Assembly: GCF_000764305.2 (NCBI RefSeq)
Contig: NW_025944533.1
Coordinates: 868,001-932,000 of the forward strand
Origin: Hyalella azteca
Taxonomy: Eukaryota; Arthropoda; Malacostraca; Amphipoda; Hyalellidae
Length of the DNA stretch: 64,000 nt
Direction of reading: 5' to 3'
The notes under the pieces: model-generated
What the model was told of the DNA's origin: nothing
Database searches by the model: none
The model's input: the letters and a program-made list of their open reading frames with translations, nothing else
Program-made: the position numbers and the translations under genes
Shown here: one piece after another, positions 1 through 10,720 of the stretch
How the letters are laid out: each line of letters opens with the position of its first letter
Numbering within the stretch: the first letter of the stretch is position 1

Positions 1-704
1 TCATTCTTTATCTTCTTACTTGAAAGAACACTTTACCTAATGCTCTCAAATAAGTTTCAGGTAATATTTAATTTCCTTACATGCCCTGTAATCTAAACAT
101 TTTTAATGGGTTAAGGTGATTCCGTTTTGAGACAACTTCGCAATTCTTTATTTCAGTCCAATTTGTTCAGTCTAATAATGAATATGATCTAGAATTTTAC
201 TGGGAATATACTCATAATCTTTGAAGTTGTAATATTCTTACAAAAGAAAGCACTCATGTACCACTGTGTTCACTCACTCCTCATGAAACGGATACAAAAA
301 ACCGCTGTCGGCACCGCACCCGCCTGCGCTTACCAACCGCAAAACTCCGACCACTTACGGGGCTACGTTCCTCCGCCAATGAGAAGGCGCCGTAAAAAAC
401 GAGTCCTTTCATTGGCTAAGAATGTTGAGTCTCCTGGTTTATTAGTAATGGAATAGAGTAAATCTTTCTCCCGACATTGACAAAAATGAATACAGAACGT
501 CTTCATCGGCTGCTCAGCAGGAACCTATTTTTTTGGTTCAGCAAATCATCGAATATTTTCTACGCGCTCTTCAGAATATTTAAACATTTTGGAGTTATTA
601 ATATTCATTTTTGTAGTTGTGAAATTGTCTTCAATGTTTTTTTAAATCATTAAATTCGTTATGAAGGTAACATTAATATTTGAATTCAGTCAAATCTCCT
701 TTTT
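1..704. other. No gene recognised; small GC-richer patch
   Basis: AT-rich unique-looking sequence. A GC-richer patch at about 295-430 has a CCAAT at 376-380 and an inverted ATTGG at 411-415, which is a weak promoter-like hint. A 66-codon frame at 256-456 covers the patch, has a poor start context and is not recognised. The last bases are the T-run flanking element copy 1. Confidence 0.4.
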
Positions 705-856
705 GGCGCATTTTCTCATTTATGGAAAAAATGCACTCACTATTGTGCTCGTCATGTCCGTCCGTCCGTCCGTCTGTCTGTCCGTCCGTGACTTCACGTT
801 TTCGTCGACGAGAAAATGCACTCTCTGCCACTCACTGCAGTGAGTACTGAGTTATA
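705..856 (+). mobile_element. Short (GTCY)n interspersed element, copy 1
   Basis: This is one of five related copies in the window. It opens with GGCGCATTTTCTC (first base diverged from the AGCGC seen elsewhere), has a GTCC/GTCT tetranucleotide core at about 754-788, and then the inverted partner GAGAAAATGCACT. It ends with the perfect 16-bp palindrome ACTCACTGCAGTGAGT followed by ACTGAGTTATA. T-runs flank both ends (700-704 and 857-862). It has no coding capacity. A (GTCY)n core, subterminal inverted repeats, a palindrome near the 3' end and T-rich flanks are features known from non-autonomous Helentron/DINE-like elements. Assignment to that class is inference. Confidence 0.8.
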
Positions 857-2417
857 TTTTTTCTAACTACGAAACGAGATTCTTTATATACTGAATTCGT
901 CAAATTATGTCATTTTACCCGAAATTTACTGATCAACTTTCTTAAATTTTAATTCGCTTTTTTTCCTGAGACTTAAAATTTATTATTACTTTTTGTTCTT
1001 AAATTTTGACTGATTTTCTTAAATTATTTGAACGTTGATCGAAATTATTGCTCAATTTTAAATTTCTGGGTGTATCGGAAAAAATGGGGATAAACAAAAT
1101 GTTTCCGCTGCTGAAGGTATAAGCCCTTCAGTCAACAGATTTAGATCAAATGTTGAAAATTGAAATTAATTCTTCTCTATTTTTCTTAAATATTTGTGTC
1201 TTATTCAGCTTTTCGTATGAAATTGTTTATTAAGTTTTCCTCATTTAATATGTAATTTTCTGTAATGTAATGTAATTTTTGTGAACTCCTACTTGTTAAT
1301 AATCATGTGTACTTCGAAACATCAAATAATTTGAACACACAAAACCAAATCAACCTTTAAAAAATAATGGCTCGCTTTTAGATATCAGAGGGTAAATAGA
1401 AATTTAGTATATACCCTTTATTATATACCCGTTTTGCATTCAAATGCTGTGTGTTTCGTTATTCTCTGATTAGATGCTAATGTGGCTTTGAACAGTCATT
1501 CTATACTTCTAACGTCACATTAAATCGGCTATAAAATTTCAAGAAGATCGCGCGGTGCATTCATGATCGCATGCCTACAATTTTTTCCATAAGGTTTATT
1601 GTGTGTCAACGAATCAAGGGAAAAGGGGCGTGAATAGAGCTTTGGAAATCTGTATCGTATCGCCCACTAATACGTTTTTGAAAAGCGTTCAACGTACGCA
1701 CGATCTGAAATGATTTTTTTTCGGAGGTTGGTGTCTCATTAGCAATTTCTAACCCATTAATGGCATAAATATTAATTTATATAGTCGGGTCAATGGGCAT
1801 TGAAAAGTTCAATTATCCTCAATCATTCAACCTTTTTTTAATTGTGTTCAGTAAAATAAAGTATGGATATAATATGGACTTGGATTATATGTTATTATAT
1901 ACGCAAATAATACACTTTATTAATTTATATCATCAATATATTAGGATCAGAAATTACTGTTTTTATAACTCAGAAAATCGTCAACTGATCTGCCTTGTAT
2001 CATTCATTTGAATTGAATTAAGCCGCACTGGTCAAAGGCAAATATGTCGTATAATTTTTTTTAATATTGTATTATTGAATAATGCTATAGTATAATGAAA
2101 AGTATAATCTGAAAGTCTATCAATAGTGCAACTTCACACTTCATTCGATACCATTTGTTATTCCATGAACAGTTGCATAACTGCTCGATTAATATACGAA
2201 ATATCTAATCACAAGAGGCGGTTTTTAAAATAGAATTTACTTTGTCATTGCAATATGATCAAGTGAATATTTTATTCAGTAATTTTGATAAAACCAATGT
2301 TTCAGATGTATTGGTAATTTAAGAAACTTCATATTCTAATTTAATGAAAATAATTGCTTCTCCATAAGCGAATTTATAATTTTAATGAATTCGCTGCGTT
2401 TTCGGGAATAGACGAAG
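857..2417. other. No gene recognised
   Basis: AT-rich sequence without tandem structure. A 72-codon frame at 1793-2011 is AT-driven and not convincing. Confidence 0.5.
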
Positions 2418-2663
2418 ATGGATTCTAGATTTATCGAAATTTTTAAACAAACTTCAGCCAGAAAATTGTGTTGGCTGGCACAAATTTATTCGATCCACGT
2501 TCCCCTTGAAGAGATCCTTGCTAATAAAAGATCATTTTTTGATGGAAGCGGACTCGTCCAAAATTTACGACCAAAACTTCACGTCTTTTATAAAGCCTTT
2601 GGTATTTCGCTGATGTATTGGCTTAAAAATGTGCATGTTTTAGGCGAGGGAGAGGGAGCATAA
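2418..2663 (+). CDS. Hypothetical small ORF, 81 codons
   Basis: The frame starts at an ATG with a favourable animal context (A at -3, G at +4). It encodes a mixed hydrophilic/hydrophobic 81-residue peptide beginning MDSRFIEIFK and ending in a GEGEGA tail. A short hydrophobic run near residues 60-70 (AFGISLMYWL) is too short to call a membrane segment with confidence. An AATAAA motif lies at 2800-2805, about 140 bases past the stop, which would fit a poly(A) signal of a short transcript. I recognise no family or motif. The composition looks more protein-like than neighbouring frames, but an open frame this long can arise by chance. It could equally be an internal exon or noise. Confidence 0.3.
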   Translation: MDSRFIEIFKQTSARKLCWLAQIYSIHVPLEEILANKRSFFDGSGLVQNLRPKLHVFYKAFGISLMYWLKNVHVLGEGEGA

Positions 2664-3065
2664 TTTGCATCTCCTTATGCACGCGAGCAAGCGCCATCTT
2701 TGCCGTACTTCTTCTATATATAGACAGACCAAACATGTCTCTAAGGAAAATTAAGCAGCTGCAAGCTCATGTCAATTGCAAAGTTTTGTGATTGGTAATA
2801 ATAAATAAATATTTTTTTCTTCAGTAGAATATAAAAATAAAATTAGTAGCTTTTTATCTTTTTCATCAATTTTATTGAACTTCAAAAGGATCAAGTCTGG
2901 CATCATAAAATTATATGAGGTTGAGCACTCCTTGTGTTCTACTTTTCAGAGATTTTCATCAACCGATCGAGATTCATTTTTTTTCAACTATTAGTCTATT
3001 CCTAATTTTTTTATGTCCATTCATTCGTATTTATTCATTCGCGCCAAGTATACTTCATCCAAACG
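2664..3065. other. Possible 3' region of the 2418 ORF; otherwise nothing
   Basis: Holds a GC-richer segment at about 2665-2720 and the AATAAA motif at 2800-2805. The remainder is AT-rich with no visible structure. Confidence 0.35.
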
Positions 3066-3425
3066 TATAACGCTTGGTTTCTCTATATGAGTGTCAAGCC
3101 TATTTCCTCAAAATTTATGCCACATATTGTTCCGTTATAAGCTTTAAGTCTATTTTCCTTTAATTTTTGAATAAGTGTCATGACAACTTTCTCCAAATTA
3201 ACGCCACTAGGTTTTCGCATATATGCACCAAGCTCATTTCCTTTTAGTTTCTGAAGCACGCATGTCAATATCTCAAAATTTGTATGACTTGCATTCTCTA
3301 TTAGCTCCATTCCTATTTCCTCCAAATTCATGCCACCTAGTGTCTGTATAATACCAATGTCATTTCCTCTAAATATATATCGCTCGGTTTTGGCACAAGC
3401 TTCAAGCCTATTTACCCTTCTTTTC
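3065..3425. repeat. Degenerate ~42-bp tandem repeat
   Basis: A motif of about 42 bp built around ATTTCCTCCAAATT-ATGCCAC recurs with heavy divergence. Because 42 is a multiple of three, the minus strand keeps a 140-codon open frame (3083-3505). Its product repeats a 14-residue pattern, for example GVNLEKVVMTLIQK, GINFEEIGLTLI and GMNLEEIGMELI. The frame is probably a by-product of the period and not a gene, although a repeat protein cannot be excluded. Confidence 0.6.
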
Positions 3426-3479
3426 ATTATAATTGCCACGACTATTTCCTTCAAACATATACACAGTTTTTTAGGACGT

Positions 3480-4000
3480 AAAGTTAAGCAGGCTACAACA
3501 GACATGGGTTCGCCAGCAAGATATCAGTATGCGTGGAGTCCCAGAGATCCCACGAGGCTCCCTGCAGGGCCAAGGGATCCTTCCTGATCCTCGAGGCTTG
3601 GTTGGCGAATGTCTGGCCACCGAACAACCGATCACTTGCCACCGATTTCCGGAAGAAGATTTTCAGTAAGGTAAATATGAGGATACTAGAGTCGAGCATC
3701 GACTGTAGGGGTGGTTAGAATTCCTGTGCGCCGTGCCTCTCCTGGCTGGCCGAGACGAGCTAATTAAATTTCTGGCAAAGTCGGAAACGTTCTTTTTATG
3801 TCCTGTTGAAATTCTTGCGGGCTTGACTCTTGCCATTTGCCCTGCCAGGCTTATTTAAACACGAGGGAAGTTGATGGCACTTTCGTGAGAACCTCTCAAC
3901 ACGAGGGTATTTCAAGATGTTCTCTTTCTTGCTCTCGAGCGAATATATGCCGCTTGTGTAAATAAACAAGCCACCAGGGACCGCAGGCCACCATTTCCTT
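3480..4000. other. GC-richer island, no gene recognised
   Basis: GC content is clearly above the surroundings at about 3500-3960. Short frames are open on both strands (3493-3699 minus, 3533-3718 plus) and overlap, so neither can be preferred. TCAGTAAGGTAAAT at about 3663-3676 resembles a splice donor on the plus strand. I see no protein family. It may be an exon, a promoter or an old insertion. Confidence 0.3.
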
Positions 4001-4945
4001 GGCTACTTTGAGTACTTATCAGTCAGTAAGACCATGAAACGCGCAGCTGCCTGCCTGCACGCTGACTGGCGGTTGATTTGCATGGCAATTTTCTTCATGC
4101 AAGTACACATGGTTTGCAAGGGAGAGTAGTTTGGATAGTACTTTTTGGGGGAGTACGACGATAGTAGTTAGACGTGCAAATCTCCGATACAGTATGCATT
4201 TTGGTGCAGAAGAGCACATTAGTTGTCATACTAGTCAATTCAATCTAGGCTGCCGAAGAAGGAGTATATGACTGATTCTTGTTTCATATCCACTATATCG
4301 TTATTTACGCCTCGTCATTTAACTCGATGACCAAAAATAATTCAAGGTATTATTAAATTCAATTAATTTCAACTGAAGCCATTGGACAGGTTTGCAGATA
4401 TTGCTTTATTTTTGGCGCCTAGAGCGCAACAAATTATGTGAGCTTTTCTATGATGATATAGGAAATTAGGAAGAAAGTAATAGCGTTAATGTTTTCTAGT
4501 TATTTTGATGGTCTCTAGGTGGATGCCGAAGAATTCAGCGAGCATGTGTGGTATGCGACTTCCATTAGCGACAAAATGACCTTCCTAGTCTTGGCATGTA
4601 ACAAAGTAACAGAAATAAGACAGACTAAAACAAGTGAGCATATACCAAGGAAGACGATACGATGAATAAAAACATCGGAAGAATTAATAACAACAACACT
4701 CATAGCAAGAGATATTAAAATTTTAAATATGGAATCACAAAAATGAATGGGAAATTTTATTCAAATAGTGACGCATTTTCTTACCCACATCATGCCCGCT
4801 GAGTAATACGCCTTCCTGCCTGCAAAACTGAGTCAGGATGACCCATGCAAGAGCAAAGCGTGCATCGCTATTAGGACAACGGTTCACTGATTTTCTGAGT
4901 GCATGCCTTAACAACTGCTTTACCACCATGAACTTCGCCTCGCCT
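4001..4945. other. No gene recognised
   Basis: Mixed-composition sequence with short overlapping frames on both strands and no repeat until the minisatellite at 4946. Confidence 0.4.
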
Positions 4946-5120
4946 CATGTCTGCAGCAGACTCCTCGCTCCATGTCTGCAGCAGACTCCTTGCCGCATGT
5001 CTGCAGCAGACTCCTCGCCCCATGTCTGCAGCAGACTCCTTGCCCCATGTCTGCAGCAGACTATTTGCCCCATGGCTGCAGCAGACTCCTCGCCCCATGT
5101 CTGCAGCAGACTCCTCAGTG
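4946..5120. repeat. 25-bp minisatellite, 7 copies
   Basis: The unit begins CATGTCTGCAGCAGACTCCT, and copies start at 4946, 4971, 4996, 5021, 5046, 5071 and 5096. Each unit contains the dyad GTCTG-CAG-CAGAC, so every repeat can fold into a small hairpin. Changes are few (for example CTATTTG for CTCCTCG, and CATGG for CATGT), which suggests recent homogenisation. The period is not a multiple of three, so several frames stay open on both strands (70 to 122 codons). Those are artefacts. Confidence 0.95.
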
Positions 5121-6924
5121 GGGGCTGTTGGAAGATCATCGTCAACCTCAAGCGTCGGTACTGAACTGTTCGTTCAAATCCTAAGCATTAAAATGACATT
5201 TGGAGCCATCCATCAAATGCTGTACAGATTTAGTTTATGGCTGTGCAGAACACTCTCAGGAATCTTGGCAAAAGGCCGAACAATATCATTAGAATGGAAA
5301 TTGTGTCTTTACTAAAAATAGTCATTTTATAAAAAATTTTATCACTGGGGCCTATTATACGTTACTATCAGAGAAAATGAATTTATAACATTTTCTACTT
5401 AATTCATCCCTCTCATGCTAAATCCTTTTAAGAAGAATTCGAGAAATCAAAATTACTCGCTACCTTGATATGCATGAACAAGCCAGCATTTTGCAATTCT
5501 ATATGTTTACATTTATTTTGACATTGATTTATATATGTTTCATTGATTACATTATTAAACACAAGTTTATTCGTGACCACCATTTCCTGACTTGTTAAAA
5601 TAAAGGGGCGAAGAGCGAGCATGGGCTGCCCGCATGAAAAGTTTTGTAATCCATACAATATTTTTGCCTGTATTTATAGAGGCTGAATATAAGTGTTGCT
5701 GTACCCGCCACAAACAAATATTGTGTGAAATAGTTATGTCAGATTTCTGGATTATCTTATTCAAGTATTCAGTAAAGTTGATCCTTTCTCAAACTATCGA
5801 AGTTAGAAATCAAGGAAGGTATAATGATTATTCAAACTTATATTTAAATTAAATGATTCTACATTAAAGTGGGATTTTAACTTAGAAAATATATCACAAT
5901 GTCTTCCAAGTATAGCTGAGGACGCAAATAATTCAATCAACCTTATTCTTATATCACCCAGTTAAATGTTCGTTTTATGTGAAATTTTTTTGAAACATGA
6001 TTACTGAAAATATTGTGAAACATATTCTGTATATCAAAATAAGAAGAATTTTGGACATATCCGTCCTTCCTGTCTGGCCACGTTCTCTGGATCTCCTTAG
6101 CTGATGACGGATGACATTAGCATTGGAGTGCAGCCACTCGCTGGATGGTTTGGCATCGTTACGGTAAGCAGGCTTTATGGTATAATGCCACACTAACCTC
6201 GCCAAGATGCCTTGCCAAGTGTCAACTAAACGGATAAATATCGTCTTACGAGTCCTCCAACATTGGCCGATACATTATACAGTAGTGAGGGCATGACATG
6301 TCCAATACAATGAGAACCATGGAATGAATCACGCATCTTCTTGTCATGCGGGCGGTAACAGTTGGTAAAAATAAGCAAGGCAAGTAAATACAATAAAATA
6401 TCGCCTAACTTTTATTAGCTACGAGCACACAACATTTTTAGGTCGCGCACGGTAACTGGAGTCAATTGATCTTACATTTCATATGCTGTCATAAAGGTTT
6501 GTGCCGTATCAAAAAATTTTCTATAATATTAAAACACAAATTTTCAGAATATTCTAATAATATTTGAATGAATTACCAAATGAATAAAGAAACCTACGAT
6601 AGGCAAATTTCATCTCATTCTTATTCTGAGCCTAGAAAGAAATCTCTAATGATGAAGAACAAATAGCAATTCAAACTCTTGCCATTTGAAGGCCATTACG
6701 ACGGAACTTCTCGGCCTGCAATATATTGGATGGGCGTTTATCTGTGGTATGGGGGACTTTTATGGCGAGTATCAGGATAAGTTAGAATAAAAGGCCCAAG
6801 TTTTATCTTGTTAGGGAAGTATTGTAGCAGGACAATCTTGATGCAGGATACCGCACGCCGCATAATAGAGATCATGAATAAGATTTGAAGGATAAAGGCT
6901 TTGGATATACGAACACATTTGACT
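5121..6924. other. No gene recognised
   Basis: AT-rich sequence with several 60-78 codon frames and no supporting signals. A GC-richer stretch at 6060-6360 shows no motif I recognise. Confidence 0.45.
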
Positions 6925-7090
6925 GAAAAAAGAAAATCTTTAGAGATCGTGAATGATTAATGTGAAGATAAAAGTCTTACAAGAATAAAACATATACAAG
7001 TCACATGAAAAAAGAAAAATCTTTAGAGATCGTGAATGTTTACTGTGAACATACAAGTCTTACAAGAATACAAAATACAAGTCACAAAAA
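6925..7090. repeat. 83-bp tandem duplication, 2 copies
   Basis: The block containing GAAAAAAGAAAATCTTTAGA and AGTCTTACAAGAATA occurs at 6925 and again about 83 bases later, with scattered substitutions. The sequence is unrelated to the 83-bp array at 8271. Confidence 0.8.
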
Positions 7091-7425
7091 CTTGTATGAA
7101 GTAAGTTAGTGTGCATCAATGCATCAATTAATACAGAACGCGCATATGTAATCCTTCCCTGAAAGTACATGTACCGCATAAACCAAAATCATATTACATA
7201 TTGAACATATGTTGGTAGGTTAGTATATTATATTTATTTTGTGTAATTGGTATTTCAAGGCAAACAAATTTTCAAGCCATTTTTTCCACGCCACACTGGA
7301 ACATGATACAAAGAAACACTTGGCACGTAAATTTTTCTTTGTGTTTTCGGAGGCTCATTACATAGTTTTATCATGTGGCCTCCCGTACTAGGCCTAGTTC
7401 AATAATAGCATAGAAGTAATAATAA

Positions 7426-7644
7426 ATGAATAGTAAAGAGTACATTAAAAAACTGTTAAGATGGACTGAGGAAATTGTCTACGAACGAAATAAGTCGTAT
7501 CTGTCAATTCGATTATGGGAAGGACGTTTTCATTTAGCCTGTGAGATAATTTTCATTCGTGTTGATGGAGGTTATTTATCATACAAAGACATATTTATCA
7601 TACAAAGAGTCAAGTACAGAAATGTTTCCGGTAATGCTGCATGA
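7426..7644 (+). CDS. Hypothetical ORF, 72 codons
   Basis: An ATG-started frame encodes a charged N-terminal half (MNSKEYIKKLLRWTEEIVYE) followed by hydrophobic strands. The second half contains a near-duplicate of TTTATCATACAAAGA (about 7577 and 7592), so part of the frame comes from a local duplication. The start context is weak (T at -3). I recognise no family. This is a marginal proposal. Confidence 0.18.
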   Translation: MNSKEYIKKLLRWTEEIVYERNKSYLSIRLWEGRFHLACEIIFIRVDGGYLSYKDIFIIQRVKYRNVSGNAA

Positions 7645-7773
7645 AAAAGTCGGCGTTCATACTGCGCTTGCTCTGTTTCTGGATAATTCATAACTTCGAG
7701 GTTCTCCCCTTACGCATAGGGATATTTTAAAGTACAGTGTACCGTACTTCATGTAATAATTGCTCCAAAATTA

Positions 7774-7856
7774 TCAGGTGGAATAATAATTTAATCAGGT
7801 TGAATAATAATTCAACCTGATTAATTATCAGGTTGAATAATAATTTAATAAAAAAT
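7774..7856. repeat. Short tandem repeat with a 12-bp hairpin
   Basis: ATCAGGT(T/G)GAATAATAATT recurs three times. A perfect inverted repeat lies inside: AATCAGGTTGAA at 7793-7804, a 6-nt loop, and TTCAACCTGATT at 7811-7822. Confidence 0.85.
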
Positions 7857-8270
7857 AATCATTCTTTGCGTGTAGTTCTTTTATAACTTCTCTCTGTAAT
7901 TCATTATCAACTGTTTTAACAGATTAACCTGAATTGAAAAAATCTAAGCTTAACGAAAAAATCTGAGCTTAACTTATTTATCTGTGAAAGAGAAAATATA
8001 AAATATACTCAACCGAATATACTCAAAATAACCGAAGAGAACCAAAGTCAGCGTTTAAATTCATATAATGAAACCATAGGCGACAATATTATGTTCTAAT
8101 GTAAATTTTGATCTTTGTCTTTTTCAGAACCAATAGCGTAGACGTGATATTTCATTTCAGATAATCAAAACTTAATGCAAAAAAATTTTTTTGCCAACTT
8201 GGCCCGTGCTGATCTCTCTGAGGAACTGAAACACAAAGTCAGATGATATTAAAGCAAAAAAATCTACAAG
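7857..8270. other. No gene recognised
   Basis: AT-rich. Contains a two-copy GAAAAAATCT(A/G)AGCTTAAC motif at about 7936-7974 and nothing else visible. Confidence 0.5.
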
Positions 8271-8592
8271 GAAGCTAAATTTCTTAGGAAGTTTAGGCGC
8301 AACACAAGTCTCGCGTAGGTAGAGCAGCCGAGACTCCATAAGTCTCGTACCACGAAGCTGAATTTCTTAGGAAGTTTAAACGCTGTACAAGTCTCGCGAG
8401 AGCAAAGCAGGCGAGACTTCATAAGTCTCGTACCACGAAGCTGAATTTCTTAGGAAGTTTAAACGCTGTACAAGTCTCGCGAGGGCAAAGCAGGCGAGAC
8501 TCCATAAGTCTCGTACCACGAAGCTGAATTTCTTAGGAAGTTTAGGTGCAGCACAAGTCTCGCGAGGGCAAAGCAGGCGAGACTCCATAAGC
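8271..8592. repeat. 83-bp minisatellite, about 4 copies
   Basis: Units start with GAAGCT(G/A)AATTTCTTAGGA at 8271, 8354, 8437 and 8520, a strict 83-bp period. Each unit holds the inverted pair AGTCTCGC ... GCGAGACT, giving an 8-bp stem, plus a third related AGTCTCGT. The minus-strand frame at 8376-8612 simply reads through the array. Confidence 0.95.
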
Positions 8593-10480
8593 CTTATGTT
8601 GCTGAGGGCCAAGGGGAGCTCATTAGAGCTTTATGGAGCGGCTCTCAGAGACCAGCCTCCTCGCGTCTCCTTCACACTCGTTTCAAGCCTTAAGACTTTT
8701 TACTTTTTCCTATAAATGTGTTATTATTCATATTATGCGTATTTCCAAAATCCCGCTCGAAAACTTTCAACATTTTCCCTAACACGTGCAATTATTGGCA
8801 ATAACCTAATATTCGAATTGAAAACCCAAGGCATGTTTCGTTTCTCACTTCTAAACCACTGCTTCAAATTTACAAATTTACAAAATTCTATTGTCGATTT
8901 AGAATGTAGGAATGCATAAGCTCTTGTTAATTGGATGGAATTATTTCGTTCCAAATCATGGCCCTCTCAATCCTTACAAATTTTTCATTTTTGAAAACCC
9001 TTGGTCATTTTTCATCTTCGTAAAATAGTTCAATTAAGTAATTAAGTCAGGCTAGGTTGATCAGTTAAGCTTCATAAATTATGTTACTATAAATGTGCCT
9101 AATTCAGATATGACTGCATTCAGAGCTTCTGCTCATTTTAATTAGCGAAAATATGGTAGTCTATCTCTAGTTTTTATGAACACAGTTTTGCAAAATTCAA
9201 AAAATGACACATTCGTTTCGAATTGCATGACTTCAAGTTATTGCAGTACTTTCCGAAAATACACCCATCAATTAAAGTTCGACAAAATTTCTCACGGTAT
9301 TTTATTGCGAGACAATTAATCGTAAAACACAGCCTAAAAATATGATTACTGACAGCTAAGAATTATATATCATGTGCATAATCTTCCACAAATATCAAGT
9401 GAACATATATAACAATTTGGTTTATATCCTAAAACATAAATCCTCTTAAATATCATAATCATACCGCAAAAATCTGGATAGCTATAAAACAGCCTCCATT
9501 TCTCATATCTCCAGGGCACTCAAGTTATCTTTTGAATTATCGTGGAAAAGCTGCGTGTCAGCGCCACGCAAGTCACAGCGCAAAATAGTCCTCTTTCTTG
9601 AGGCACTCATACGAACTTCTATTTACATTCTAATTAAGTTTTACGTCTGGTTTAATCTCAGGAGATTGGCGCAGTAAAGCAGCTTTGCACATATTTCTTC
9701 TAATTAATGAAGACAGGCACAAAGCAATAAAAAGACAGAGGCCCGCAACGCGGTAATTCCGACACTCGCTTAAAGGCGCTTGGGTCTTGACGGATCCCTT
9801 CATCTTTTGCGGCATCCTCAAGTCTTAACCAGCAGTTATTATTATCATGATCTGTTTCAGTATGACGTATCGTGATATATATAATATCAAGAATAGTATG
9901 TAAAATATAAATAAATATATAATACCGTTATTAATATCTGTACGCCATGCTCTTTGATTTTGATTTGATTCACTGTAAGTATCAAAAATTTCACGTTTCG
10001 ACAAAAGAATGCTCGGCAAATATTATATTTTTCATGAAAAAAATAAAAATTAAATCTTCTCAATCCATGCCTCTTCATTCATTTTTACAATTTTATTCAA
10101 TTTCAATCAAGCTATAAAGGTAACGCTGAAATAATTTTAATAACTCTTCCAATCTGATGAGATTCGATTATAAGCAAAGAAAATTGTTTTTAATAGAATA
10201 TCATAGAAAGATTCGAGGTGAAAGGCTTCCGTTCTACGTCGCGCAAATGAATACTTGGGGAAACTTTAGTCCGTGATTCATTATCGTATTAATTATTTCC
10301 TTCTTGTTGTTCTCCTTCCTTCTCTCTTGTATTTCCTTCTTACCTTGCACTTGAAAGGTACAAAATTACTATGTATTATTATTAACCTATTTATTAACCT
10401 TGAAATTAAATAACACGACATGAACTAAAGTACAAGTAAAATGAGCTTAGTAAGAAGTATAATAGCCTACCAGTCCCTAC
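8593..10480. other. No gene recognised
   Basis: Starts with a short GC-richer tail (to about 8690), then AT-rich unique sequence. Overlapping 63-73 codon frames at 8716-8954 occur on both strands and cancel each other as evidence. Confidence 0.45.
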
Positions 10481-10720
10481 CATCCAGATCATGGGTCAGA
10501 CTCGCTAAAATTGACCCAGGGTCGGAGTTGCACTTTTTTGTGTCCCTATAACGAGGAACGGCCGCTCGGTATTTGCGGACAAACATAATCCCTCGCAACA
10601 CAAACATCATAGCCCGGGTGTTGGTGCCAGCCTCCTAACGAACCTGGCCCAACCTCGCAATGATTATCTAACGTCCACAACATACGTCCGTCAAAATGGC
10701 ACAATCCATCATCATTTCTT
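10481..10720. other. GC-richer island of unknown nature
   Basis: A compact island of higher GC in AT-rich surroundings, with CpG-containing words such as ACGGCCGCTCGG. No long frame is open and no RNA gene was recognised. It could be a regulatory island or a decayed insertion. Confidence 0.3.

Noticed and set aside
661..843. 60-codon frame with VRPSVCLSVRD-type product, and similar frames at 22870, 52079, 54911
   Set aside because: They are the GTCY core of the interspersed element read as codons.
4838..5315. Several overlapping 60-122 codon frames
   Set aside because: They all read through the 25-bp minisatellite, whose period keeps multiple frames open on both strands.
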